Of a DNA stretch of 64,000 bases, positions 29,553 through 37,760 are shown piece after piece. The translations under genes were made by a program, and so were the position numbers. Under the pieces are notes generated by a model. That model was not told the origin of the DNA. It worked only from the letters and a program-made list of their open reading frames with translations, and ran no database searches. The first letter of the stretch is position 1. Each line of letters opens with the position of its first letter. The DNA comes from Bacteroidota bacterium (lineage in GTDB: Bacteria; Bacteroidota; Bacteroidia; Cytophagales; Cyclobacteriaceae). The stretch lies in the NCBI GenBank assembly GCA_018267215.1, contig JAFDYX010000011.1, positions 1 to 64,000 on the forward strand. The letters run 5' to 3'.

Positions 29553-30542
29553 ATGAAAAGTAAAAACATATCGTTCAATATAGTACTGGTAACATTGGTT
29601 ACACTGGTACTTGCGTCAGCGTGTCTAAAAGATGACCGTTACATAGATTTCAGTGCCGTAACGCCCACGGCCATTATTTTGGGTGAAACACCTGGAACAG
29701 CCATTGCAGCAACGCTTTCGGGTAACGCTACTGATACGATTGCGGTTACTGTTACCATTACCGGAGCTAATGCACCGTCAAGTAACGTTATACTCAATTT
29801 AGGAGTCAGCCAAGCAGCCATAGATGTTTACAACAAAGACACAAGCCATGTTGCGGGTGTTATGTTGCCATCGGTAGCATATAGTATCCCGGCAACGGTT
29901 ACGGTGGTGGCCGGTAAAGATAAATTGGGAAATAATAACCGTTCGGCTACGTTTAAAGTTGTTTTAACGGAAGCGAGCATCCCGAATACACCAGGTGTTA
30001 ATTATGTATTGCCGATTGCTATTACAGGAGCGCCTTCAGGTTATCTTGTAAGTTCAAACCAAGGAGCGATACTCTACAATTTTTATCATAACCCCTATGA
30101 TGGTGCTTATACATCTAACGGCACACGTTGGAATTTTAATGTGGCAACTGATTATGCAGGGTGGGATCCGGTAGCAAAGGCACCCCTATCTTCCAGTAGT
30201 ATTGCCGCTGCAATACCGTGGAGTTTTACCACTAATGTTGTTACTATCAATGCAGCCAATAGCTGGGCACACATAGGTCAAGGGTCGGCACTATCTTTCC
30301 TCGGAGCGCAGAATTTAAAAGTTAATGCTGACAATACAGTAACAATTACTTCTACTTGCCCTGCCAACGATGGCTCGTGCGCTTCTCCGCTAACACTGGT
30401 AGCTGCCTTTGGTCCATTGCAAGGTCCGGGTGCGCCTCACAGCACGTATAATCCGATTACGAAAACATTTGATTTATACTATCAGTGGACTAATTCTAAT
30501 GGTACGTTCCGGGTTTGTCACGATGTTATGGTTCATCAATGA
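29553..30542 (+). CDS. DUF1735-like surface lipoprotein of SusCD cassette 2
   Basis: 329 aa, lipobox at VLASACLKDD (Cys24). Central segments AIDVYNKDTSHVAGVMLP, YSIPATVTVVAGKD and NTPGVNYVLPIAITGAPSGYLVSSNQG follow the DUF1735 pattern: beta strands with the GY.VSSN ending also seen in the cassette-1 counterpart. The C-terminal domain (NPYDGAYTSNGTRWNF to the end) contains a Cys pair (TCPANDGSC). Probable surface ligand-binding partner of SusCD copy 2. Function inferred from family and position. Confidence 0.7.
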   Translation: MKSKNISFNIVLVTLVTLVLASACLKDDRYIDFSAVTPTAIILGETPGTAIAATLSGNATDTIAVTVTITGANAPSSNVILNLGVSQAAIDVYNKDTSHVAGVMLPSVAYSIPATVTVVAGKDKLGNNNRSATFKVVLTEASIPNTPGVNYVLPIAITGAPSGYLVSSNQGAILYNFYHNPYDGAYTSNGTRWNFNVATDYAGWDPVAKAPLSSSSIAAAIPWSFTTNVVTINAANSWAHIGQGSALSFLGAQNLKVNADNTVTITSTCPANDGSCASPLTLVAAFGPLQGPGAPHSTYNPITKTFDLYYQWTNSNGTFRVCHDVMVHQ

Positions 30543-30561
30543 TTTTTTAAAATGAGCAAAT

Positions 30562-31320
30562 ATGAAAATGAAAATATTTAGTCAGATTTTAGTTGGGGTA
30601 CTGGTAGCAGCTATTTGGGCTTGTTCTACCACCACAGGGAATCCCTATAACTTTACATCCCGGGTTGATCTATCGGCATCCTCTATTGCCAAAGATCAAT
30701 TGAATACTGGATTGTACTTTTCTACAGACAATGGAAAAACATACAACCCATTCGGACAACTGAAGGTAGGTCAGCAATTCTTGGTTAAACTGTGGGATTA
30801 TAATACCAGCAGCTATATTTCTTCCAAGAACTTCTACACAGTCAATTGGTCTAACTCAAGCCCGAAGCCTGCAAATATTTCGGGCGATTCGGCCGTGTTC
30901 ACTTTATCTTCTACTACCAATGTTTGGGCTACGGTAGAGGATACCCATTGTGCATTTAATGGCGCGTCTTGGGTAGGGGCTTGGACCGGAAATGAGGGCA
31001 CTGTAACTCAGGTAGGTTCTGGAACTTTCAACGGATCGAATGATGCCCTTACTATAACGCAAGATTCTAGTAACCCCAACAAATTACTCATTGCTAATTT
31101 CTTTGGTGACGGAGCGGCTGTAGTAGTATATGCTATGTTTAATACTTCTACCTCTTGGTCAGATCAGACGGTTACAATCCCTCAGCAAACGACAAGCGAG
31201 GGTGGTGTTGCGTCTGGAAGCGGCACGTACGATCAATGCAGGTCAACCATTACGCTGAATGTAACTTATAATTTTGGGGCACCAAATAATTATACCTGGA
31301 CATATATGATCCATAAATAG
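30562..31320 (+). CDS. Hypothetical lipoprotein of SusCD cassette 2
   Basis: 252 aa, lipobox at AAIWACSTTTG (Cys about 21). The mature part is beta-rich and polar (GKTYNPFGQLKVGQQFLVKLWDY, NVWATVEDTHCAFNGASW). The end LNVTYNFGAPNNYTWTYMIHK recalls the last strand of the cassette-3 lipoprotein (LNFTYNGGAYNGNTLIISK), suggesting a shared C-terminal beta-domain. Last gene before the cassette terminator, 19 bp after the DUF1735-like gene. I do not recognise a named family. Confidence 0.65.
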   Translation: MKMKIFSQILVGVLVAAIWACSTTTGNPYNFTSRVDLSASSIAKDQLNTGLYFSTDNGKTYNPFGQLKVGQQFLVKLWDYNTSSYISSKNFYTVNWSNSSPKPANISGDSAVFTLSSTTNVWATVEDTHCAFNGASWVGAWTGNEGTVTQVGSGTFNGSNDALTITQDSSNPNKLLIANFFGDGAAVVVYAMFNTSTSWSDQTVTIPQQTTSEGGVASGSGTYDQCRSTITLNVTYNFGAPNNYTWTYMIHK

Positions 31321-31345
31321 CAGAGAAGTCTTTAATTAATAAATA

Positions 31346-31380
31346 GAAAGGCTGTCCCAAAAAGGCAGCCTTTTTTATTT
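31346..31380 (+). terminator. Terminator of SusCD cassette 2 (repeat hairpin family)
   Basis: AAAGGCTG, bulged T, CC, then the CCAAAAA-type loop, GGCAGCCTTT and a T run. Same core as behind cassettes 1 and 3, with one extra stem base. The remaining bases to 31594 hold no gene. Confidence 0.85.
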
Positions 31381-31594
31381 TTATACAATCTGTTTGAAGA
31401 GGCATCATATCTAATGTAGATACCGATTCACCCATGGGATGAGTGAGGAATAAAAAATCAGAACTTGAAACATTTGTTTATTTAGTTTTAATACTTTCTT
31501 AAATCTAAATAAACATTTCTATTTATTTTGTCTACAAAAGCTATTTACACCACAATAAGTGTGATGTAATTTTATTTTTACTCTACTTTTGATT

Positions 31595-31636
31595 TACATT
31601 TGGATAATCTTAATTTATTAACCTAAACCTTAACCT
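31595..31636 (+). promoter_or_regulatory. Promoter -7 element and conserved leader of susC copy 3
   Basis: TACATTTG (31595-31602) is a full -7 match; no good TTTG is found 19 bp upstream (TTAT there). The leader 31610-31636 differs from the copy-1 leader (17634-17660) at one base of 27 and abuts the ATG. Confidence 0.55.
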
Positions 31637-34600
31637 ATGATGAAGAAGTTTTTACTTATGTGCTTCTCATTCGGTTTTGCCATCAGCGTATGGGCGCAAG
31701 ACCGGGTGGTGACGGGGAAAGTGACTGCTAAAGAAGATGGCAGTGCTTTGCCCGGTGTAAATGTTGTGATAAAGGGATCCACGGGAGGTACTGTTACAGA
31801 CTCCGATGGGGGCTACAAACTTTCAGTACCAGCTGGAGGTAGCTTGGTGTTTACATTTATCGGATATGAATCACAAGAAGTTGCGGTGGGCGAACGCCAG
31901 GTTGTAGATGTACAGCTTGCCAGTGATATCAGGCAGCTTTCGGAAGTTGTTGTTACAGGGCTTGGTATAGCCAAAGAGAAAAAAGGTCTTGGTTATGCAG
32001 TAGCTACCGTAGGGTCTGAGTTGGTCAATCAACGCGCTGAAGGTGATGTGATGAGGGTACTTTCCGGAAAAGCTGCCGGAGTTGATATAACCCAGACAAG
32101 CGGTTTGGCCGGTAGCGGAACAAACATTAACATTCGCGGATTCTCGTCTATCACCGGTAGCACCCAGCCTTTGTTTGTTATTGACGGGGTGGCTTTCGAT
32201 GGGGGAACCAACTCACAGTCTAATTTCGTTTATGGAAGCCAAACAGGCAGCCGCTTTTTTGATATTGATCCCAACTCAGTTGAGTCAATCAGCATCTTAA
32301 AAGGATTGAATGCTACAGTGCTCTATGGTGAAGCGGGCCGCAATGGTGTGATCCTCATTACAACCAAAAATGGCTCTGCAGCCATGAAAAAAGGCAAGGA
32401 ACCTGTTACGGTCAATTTTAACAGTTCAGTAAGTGCATTAACCGTTGCCCAGTTTCCGGATTACCAAGATCATTGGGGAGGTGGTTACAATCAGATCAGC
32501 GGTGTAGCTTATTACAGCAACTGGGGAGGCCCAATGGATGGACATTTAATTAGCCACCCTTACGATCGACCGGCATTGAACGTAGCTTTTCCGCAATATG
32601 TAGGTGCCAAATATGCGTACAAACCCTATAACAGTGTTCCGCGCTTTTTTAATACCGGCTACACACAAACCAACTCTATCAATATTTCCGGTGGTACGGA
32701 AAGAGCTAAGCTAAATGCCAACGTAGGTTTTCAAAATACCAATGGTTTTTCACCCGGAAATACCACATCAAGGGTAAATTTTGGCTTAGGTGGATCTTTT
32801 GATATCTCTGATAAATTTAACTTTAGCGGAACATTCAATTTTGTACGATCTAATGTAATACAACCTCCCACAGCGGTGAGTTTTGGTAGTGGAGCTTCAA
32901 GTGGTGTATCGCTTTTTGCTGACGTGTGGTACACACCCCGAACAATTGACCTGATGGGGCTGCCTTACCAAAACCCCTTGGATAATTCAGCAGTTTACTA
33001 TCGCCCTACCAACGATATAACCAACCCTCGGTGGACTGCGGCTAACTCCAGCAACGGTCAAAGAACCACTAGAACATACGGCCAACTGGCATTTAGATAT
33101 AGCCCGTTGAAAAACCTTTCGTTTACATACCGCTCCGGATGGGATGCTTATTCTGAAGAAGGCTCATTCTTCGTTAATAAGGGCTCAGGAGCAAACTTTA
33201 ATCAAGGAGCTTACCGTAGCACAGTTGCCTTACACACGATTTTTGATCAATATGTGTTAGGTAACTACCGAACTAACTTTGGAAGTGACTTTGGTCTTAA
33301 TGTTGATGCAGGATTTAATTACCGCGATTATGGCTATAACCAAACCGGTATGTTCAGCCAGCAACAATTGGTTTATGGTTTAATTGACCATTCTAATTTT
33401 GTAACACACCAAGACGTAGATGAGGCCGGAAATGACCTTGACTACAAAACAAAACAAATTTCTTTGGGTGTCTTTGCGCAGACTGCTTTTGACTATAAAA
33501 ACATGGTGTTCTTGAATTTAGGCGGCAGATACGGATCGAGCAGTACTGTAGAGGCAGCCAATAGAAACATATTCTACCCAAGTGCAAGTACTTCCATCAT
33601 CCTGTCGGATGCCATACCGGCACTTGTTGGAAGCAAAAACCTCAGCTACCTGAAAGTACGCGCGGGTTATGCTACCAGTGCCCGCTTTCCGGATCCTTAC
33701 TCAACCCGTCAGTCTTTAGGTCTTTCCACCAACGCATTTGTAGGCCCTACCGGTACAGTTCTCAACCTGAACTACACGAATGGACGGTTGGCAAACCCTA
33801 ACTTGAAACCAGAACTGTTAGGAGAGATTGAAGTTGGTATTGAGGGTAGAGCCTTTGATAACCGAGTTACCTTTGATTTAACCGCCTTCAATAAAACATC
33901 AACAAAGCAAATCTTAGACAGGCCGTTAGACCCCTCAACAGGGTACGGTGTGTACCAAGTGAATGCTGGATCGCTTTATAACAAGGGTATTGAAGCCAAC
34001 ATTGGTGTGAACGTTGTCCGCTCAAACAATTGGAATTGGAAACTGGAGGCTATATACAGCATGTATCGTAACAAGGTGTATGACATGCCCTCGTATGCTA
34101 AACAGATTTCGTTGTCGGGATATACTAACTTGGGCAACTTTGCTATTGATGGGCAACCGATTAACGCGATTATGGGAATTGCCCGTACCCGGGATGCCCA
34201 TGGTAATTTCTTGGTTTCTCAGTCAACTGGAATTTGGGATAAAGACACACAGATTTCTATTATTGGTAACCCCAACCCCAACTATAAACTCACAGGCGTT
34301 TCTACTTTGTCATATAAAAGTTTCACCTTCCGTATGCAATGGAATTTTATTCAAGGCGGGTCACTTTACTCCACTACCTCTAACATCTTGTTATCGAGAG
34401 GTCTGACAAAAGATACAGACTTTAATAGAACACTTCCGATAGTATTGAATGGCGTGAGCGATGTAGATGGATCGCCTAACCGGGTAATGGTGTCGGCAGC
34501 AGATGCGTATTTCAATGGGTTACTCAATAACTCAGACGACACAAAGGTTTATGATGCTACGCTTCTTCGCCTGAAAGAAATTTCGTTGAGCTACAATATA

Positions 34601-34813
34601 CCGCAATCCATGTTGGTTAAAACAAAGTATATCAAAGCAGCGGCTATTTCTGTAACAGGCGGTAATTTGTGGTATCGGGGTCTTGGCCTTCCGAAATATA
34701 CACATGTTGACCCGGAGCAAAACAGCTTAGGGGTTGGTAACGGAAGAGGGTTTGAGTATATGACTTCGCCCTCCGGGAAAACTTATGGTGTAAATGTCAA
34801 CCTCACTTTCTAA
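31637..34813 (+). CDS. SusC/RagA-family TonB-linked outer-membrane transporter, copy 3
   Basis: 1058 aa. Signal peptide MMKKFLLMCFSFGFAISVWA, regulatory-like beta domain, EVVVTGLG link, plug (about 120-240: LSGKAAGVDITQTSGLAGSG, NIRGFSSITGSTQPLFVIDGV, VLYGEAGRNGVILITTKNG) and barrel ending in VNVNLTF. Its barrel differs clearly from copies 1 and 2, so it likely imports another ligand. The first 71 nt are identical to those of copy 4, although the proteins diverge strongly after the leader. SusD follows within about 20 bp. Confidence 0.95.
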   Translation: MMKKFLLMCFSFGFAISVWAQDRVVTGKVTAKEDGSALPGVNVVIKGSTGGTVTDSDGGYKLSVPAGGSLVFTFIGYESQEVAVGERQVVDVQLASDIRQLSEVVVTGLGIAKEKKGLGYAVATVGSELVNQRAEGDVMRVLSGKAAGVDITQTSGLAGSGTNINIRGFSSITGSTQPLFVIDGVAFDGGTNSQSNFVYGSQTGSRFFDIDPNSVESISILKGLNATVLYGEAGRNGVILITTKNGSAAMKKGKEPVTVNFNSSVSALTVAQFPDYQDHWGGGYNQISGVAYYSNWGGPMDGHLISHPYDRPALNVAFPQYVGAKYAYKPYNSVPRFFNTGYTQTNSINISGGTERAKLNANVGFQNTNGFSPGNTTSRVNFGLGGSFDISDKFNFSGTFNFVRSNVIQPPTAVSFGSGASSGVSLFADVWYTPRTIDLMGLPYQNPLDNSAVYYRPTNDITNPRWTAANSSNGQRTTRTYGQLAFRYSPLKNLSFTYRSGWDAYSEEGSFFVNKGSGANFNQGAYRSTVALHTIFDQYVLGNYRTNFGSDFGLNVDAGFNYRDYGYNQTGMFSQQQLVYGLIDHSNFVTHQDVDEAGNDLDYKTKQISLGVFAQTAFDYKNMVFLNLGGRYGSSSTVEAANRNIFYPSASTSIILSDAIPALVGSKNLSYLKVRAGYATSARFPDPYSTRQSLGLSTNAFVGPTGTVLNLNYTNGRLANPNLKPELLGEIEVGIEGRAFDNRVTFDLTAFNKTSTKQILDRPLDPSTGYGVYQVNAGSLYNKGIEANIGVNVVRSNNWNWKLEAIYSMYRNKVYDMPSYAKQISLSGYTNLGNFAIDGQPINAIMGIARTRDAHGNFLVSQSTGIWDKDTQISIIGNPNPNYKLTGVSTLSYKSFTFRMQWNFIQGGSLYSTTSNILLSRGLTKDTDFNRTLPIVLNGVSDVDGSPNRVMVSAADAYFNGLLNNSDDTKVYDATLLRLKEISLSYNIPQSMLVKTKYIKAAAISVTGGNLWYRGLGLPKYTHVDPEQNSLGVGNGRGFEYMTSPSGKTYGVNVNLTF

Positions 34814-34833
34814 CAATTTTAATGTATAGAAAC

Positions 34834-36633
34834 ATGAAAAAAAGATTCATATATATTGCAATCAGCTGTGTGTTGGTTGTAAGTTCTTGCAATGATTTAT
34901 CTAATAATTTGCAGAACCCCAATTGGCCGCTGACAACCCAAGGTAACTTGGATCTTGTACTAAACAGCGTTCAGTTGAATTTTACCAATTTTTATTGGGA
35001 CATGTCAAACATCGGGACAACACTTACCCGGCAGGAGATTATGTACGGTCCGTTGAACAGAAATGCCTACAACGCACAAAGTTACGATGGTGCTTGGAGC
35101 GATGCTTATCAGGGGGTGTTGATCAATGCCCAAACGATTATAGCGCAAGGTGCGGCTCAAAAAAAATATCAACATGTGGCTATTGCCCAGATTCTTCAGG
35201 CCTATACGCTGATGACGTTGGTAGATTTTTTTGGTGATGTTCCCTATTCAAAAGCTTTCGGAGGTGCGGCCATCACCAACCCAACAGTTGATCCGGGTAG
35301 TAGCGTGTACACAGTAGCCAAAACATCGCTGGATTCGGCCATAGCTAACCTGGCGAAAACGTCAGCTACTTTACCAGCTACTGATGTTTTTTATAAGGGC
35401 AGTACCACCAACTGGGTCGCCTTAGCCAATACGTTAAAACTGAAGTATTATTTGAATGTGGCACAAGCACCCGGTGCGGACAAATCATCCATAGCCACAT
35501 CTATGGCTGCAATTTTGGCTGGCGGAAATGTTATTGACGATCCTGCCGGTGGCAAAGATTTTCAGTTTGCTTACGGCACTAGTTACACCAACCCTAATTC
35601 AAGGCACCCTAAGTTTAACAACAACTATAATTCTTCTGGTGCCAGTGACTTTATAGGAAACTGGTTTATGTATGTTGCTGTGGCTGAGAAAACAGTCATC
35701 AATGGATCAACTGTTGATGACCCGCGCAGAAGATTTTATTTTTATAGACAGAATGGAAACCCAATCGGAACTACGTCTATCCCTCAAACTGCTCTTCCTT
35801 GCGAAACTCAGGTTGCCCCAACTTGGTATTCAAACTACAGTTATTGGTATCCCAGCAGTGGTATGCCTTTCTGTCAATTAGGTAATGTGGGTGTATCGGT
35901 AGCTACCGGCTACTGGGGTCGCGATCATGGAGACAACTCAGGTATTCCACCCGATGGACAACTTAGAACAACCTATGGTGTTTATCCGGCTGGGGGCTTG
36001 TATGATAATAGTACATTTGTTCCAATTTCAGGTGGAGGTTCTATTAACTTGGGGGGACAGGGAAGAGGTATTGCTCCGATTTGGTTAAGTTCTTATACTG
36101 AATTTTTAAAAGCAGAAGCCGCCATGACACTGGGTGTTAACCTGAGTTCAAGCTCCAGTTCAGGGATAGACGCACCGTCTTCTTTCTTGGCAGGAGTAAA
36201 AAATTCTGTTGAAAAAGTAGTTGCTTTCGGGTCCGTAGCAAATGTACCTATACCGGCAGCTCGTGTTACCGCCCTTAACGCGGCCGCACCCGCTGTGGGT
36301 GCAAAAGCCACCTATTACGCCTGGGTAACCAATTGGTTTGCCGCTGCTCCTGCCCCTGCATTGGGCACACCGGGCTGCCAGTTAGATATTTCCAGCAGGG
36401 AGTTTTATATTGCTCTCTATGGAAATGGAATCGAGGCTTACAACCTCTACCGCAGAACGGGCTACCCTTCGGGCATGCAATACCTGCTGGCTCATGATAA
36501 TACCGATACTTCCGATCCTTACATCCGGAGTGCGTATTACCCGGCTGCAGCTGTTAACAGAAACTCTGCGATCACCCAAAAGACCGGTGTAGATACAAAA
36601 GTATTTTGGGATCCGGGCTTGCCGTTATACTAA
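34834..36633 (+). CDS. SusD/RagB-family substrate-binding lipoprotein, copy 3
   Basis: 599 aa from the ATG at 34834 (MKKRFIYIAISCVLVVSSC, lipobox Cys19). An ATG four codons earlier (34822) is possible, but the shorter start gives a normal basic lipoprotein leader. SusD-type segments include QILQAYTLMTLVDFFGDVPYSKAF, STTNWVALANTLKLKYYLN and the late RREFYIALYGNGIEAYNLYRRTGYP-like region. Longer than copies 1 and 2, with an extra Gly/Ser-rich loop around residues 380-430. Acts as the lid for SusC copy 3. Confidence 0.9.
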   Translation: MKKRFIYIAISCVLVVSSCNDLSNNLQNPNWPLTTQGNLDLVLNSVQLNFTNFYWDMSNIGTTLTRQEIMYGPLNRNAYNAQSYDGAWSDAYQGVLINAQTIIAQGAAQKKYQHVAIAQILQAYTLMTLVDFFGDVPYSKAFGGAAITNPTVDPGSSVYTVAKTSLDSAIANLAKTSATLPATDVFYKGSTTNWVALANTLKLKYYLNVAQAPGADKSSIATSMAAILAGGNVIDDPAGGKDFQFAYGTSYTNPNSRHPKFNNNYNSSGASDFIGNWFMYVAVAEKTVINGSTVDDPRRRFYFYRQNGNPIGTTSIPQTALPCETQVAPTWYSNYSYWYPSSGMPFCQLGNVGVSVATGYWGRDHGDNSGIPPDGQLRTTYGVYPAGGLYDNSTFVPISGGGSINLGGQGRGIAPIWLSSYTEFLKAEAAMTLGVNLSSSSSSGIDAPSSFLAGVKNSVEKVVAFGSVANVPIPAARVTALNAAAPAVGAKATYYAWVTNWFAAAPAPALGTPGCQLDISSREFYIALYGNGIEAYNLYRRTGYPSGMQYLLAHDNTDTSDPYIRSAYYPAAAVNRNSAITQKTGVDTKVFWDPGLPLY

Positions 36634-36652
36634 TAACCAATAACCAGACATT

Positions 36653-37498
36653 ATGAAAAAAGCAATAAAAATCTTATCACTGTTCTGCGGAATACTCTTG
36701 GCATTTTCTTGCCAAAACCCGTATAGTATTTTTAGCGAAACTACTGTTAAAGGTGTTTATCCCTACATCGTGGGGAACCCCAGTAGCACACTTTTCTACT
36801 ATAACCAACCGACATCTGCATTTCATGCTAAAATGGCATTGAGCGGCCCCCAACCGGCCAAGCAATTAGATGTTTTTGTGGTTGTAGCTGGTGTAGAAAC
36901 CCATGTAAAAACAATTACATTACCCGACACTACTTATTCGGTAACGTTAAATGATGTAGCCACCGCTCTTAACCAGCCGGTTGCTAATTTTACGCCCGGA
37001 AAACAAGTAGTTCTAAGAAACAAATTAACAGCTACTGATGGTACTCTGTGGTCAAAAAACAATACGGAAACGGCTGCTGGCGGTTTACTGTCGGGCACTG
37101 TCTATCAAAATTTGTTTCAAGACCTGGTGGTGTTTGTTACCTGCCCTTTTGTAGCTACTGATGCTGCGGGGAACTACCATGTTGTACAGGATGACTGGCA
37201 AGATTACAACCCCGGAGACCCGCTTACAGTTTCTGTGGTTGATGCCAATAATATTATCATCAACGAATATCCGGCAACTTATGGAAACAACCACCATGGT
37301 TTGGTTATCACGGTTGACCCTAACTCTGGGGTGGCTACTGTGACCAAACAACTCAGCGGTGGGTATAGTACTAGTGATACAGAATATACAGCCGGTTCGG
37401 GCTATGTGTTTTCTTGCGTAGGCTACATTAAGCTGGTTTTAAACTTTACCTATAATGGAGGTGCGTATAATGGAAACACCTTGATTATTTCTAAGTAG
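36653..37498 (+). CDS. Hypothetical surface lipoprotein of SusCD cassette 3
   Basis: 281 aa, lipobox at LLAFSCQNPY (Cys20). An N-terminal beta-domain (about 25-140) is followed by a second beta-domain starting at FVTCPFVATDAAGNYHVVQDDW and ending LNFTYNGGAYNGNTLIISK. The position matches the third gene of cassettes 1 and 2, and the C-terminal strand pattern is similar, so it probably binds the ligand of the adjacent SusCD pair. No named family recognised. It ends 15 bp before the cassette terminator. Confidence 0.65.
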   Translation: MKKAIKILSLFCGILLAFSCQNPYSIFSETTVKGVYPYIVGNPSSTLFYYNQPTSAFHAKMALSGPQPAKQLDVFVVVAGVETHVKTITLPDTTYSVTLNDVATALNQPVANFTPGKQVVLRNKLTATDGTLWSKNNTETAAGGLLSGTVYQNLFQDLVVFVTCPFVATDAAGNYHVVQDDWQDYNPGDPLTVSVVDANNIIINEYPATYGNNHHGLVITVDPNSGVATVTKQLSGGYSTSDTEYTAGSGYVFSCVGYIKLVLNFTYNGGAYNGNTLIISK

Positions 37499-37513
37499 TA
37501 ATAAACAAAGTTT

Positions 37514-37548
37514 AAAAAAAGGCTGCCCCAAAAAGGCAGCCTTTTTTT
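37514..37548 (+). terminator. Terminator of SusCD cassette 3 (repeat hairpin family)
   Basis: Seven A residues plus GGCTGCC, loop CCAAAAA (37528-37534), GGCAGCC plus seven T residues: a 14-bp perfect stem with the same core and loop as behind cassette 1. Confidence 0.93.
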
Positions 37549-37687
37549 ATAGACTCTCTCAGCCCTTACAAACACGTGTTCGTAAGTGTTTACACAATTT
37601 TATCTTAGAAAGTAACCTTTTAAAGCTGATTATTTGGTGGTGACTGCCATTTAAAATAGCTTATTTGGTAGAAAAAGGTGAAAAACT

Positions 37688-37760
37688 TTTGCTGGATTAG
37701 ATTTCAATTTTATCTTACACCTACTTTTTATTAACCTAAATCTAATCTAAACCTAAACCT
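37688..37760 (+). promoter_or_regulatory. Promoter and expanded leader of susC copy 4
   Basis: TTTG (37688-37691), 19 bp, TATCTTAC (37711-37718; imperfect -7). The leader (37725-37760) starts TTTTTATTAACCTAAA and contains extra CTAAT/CTAAAC units relative to copies 1 and 3 before reaching the ATG. Confidence 0.55.
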
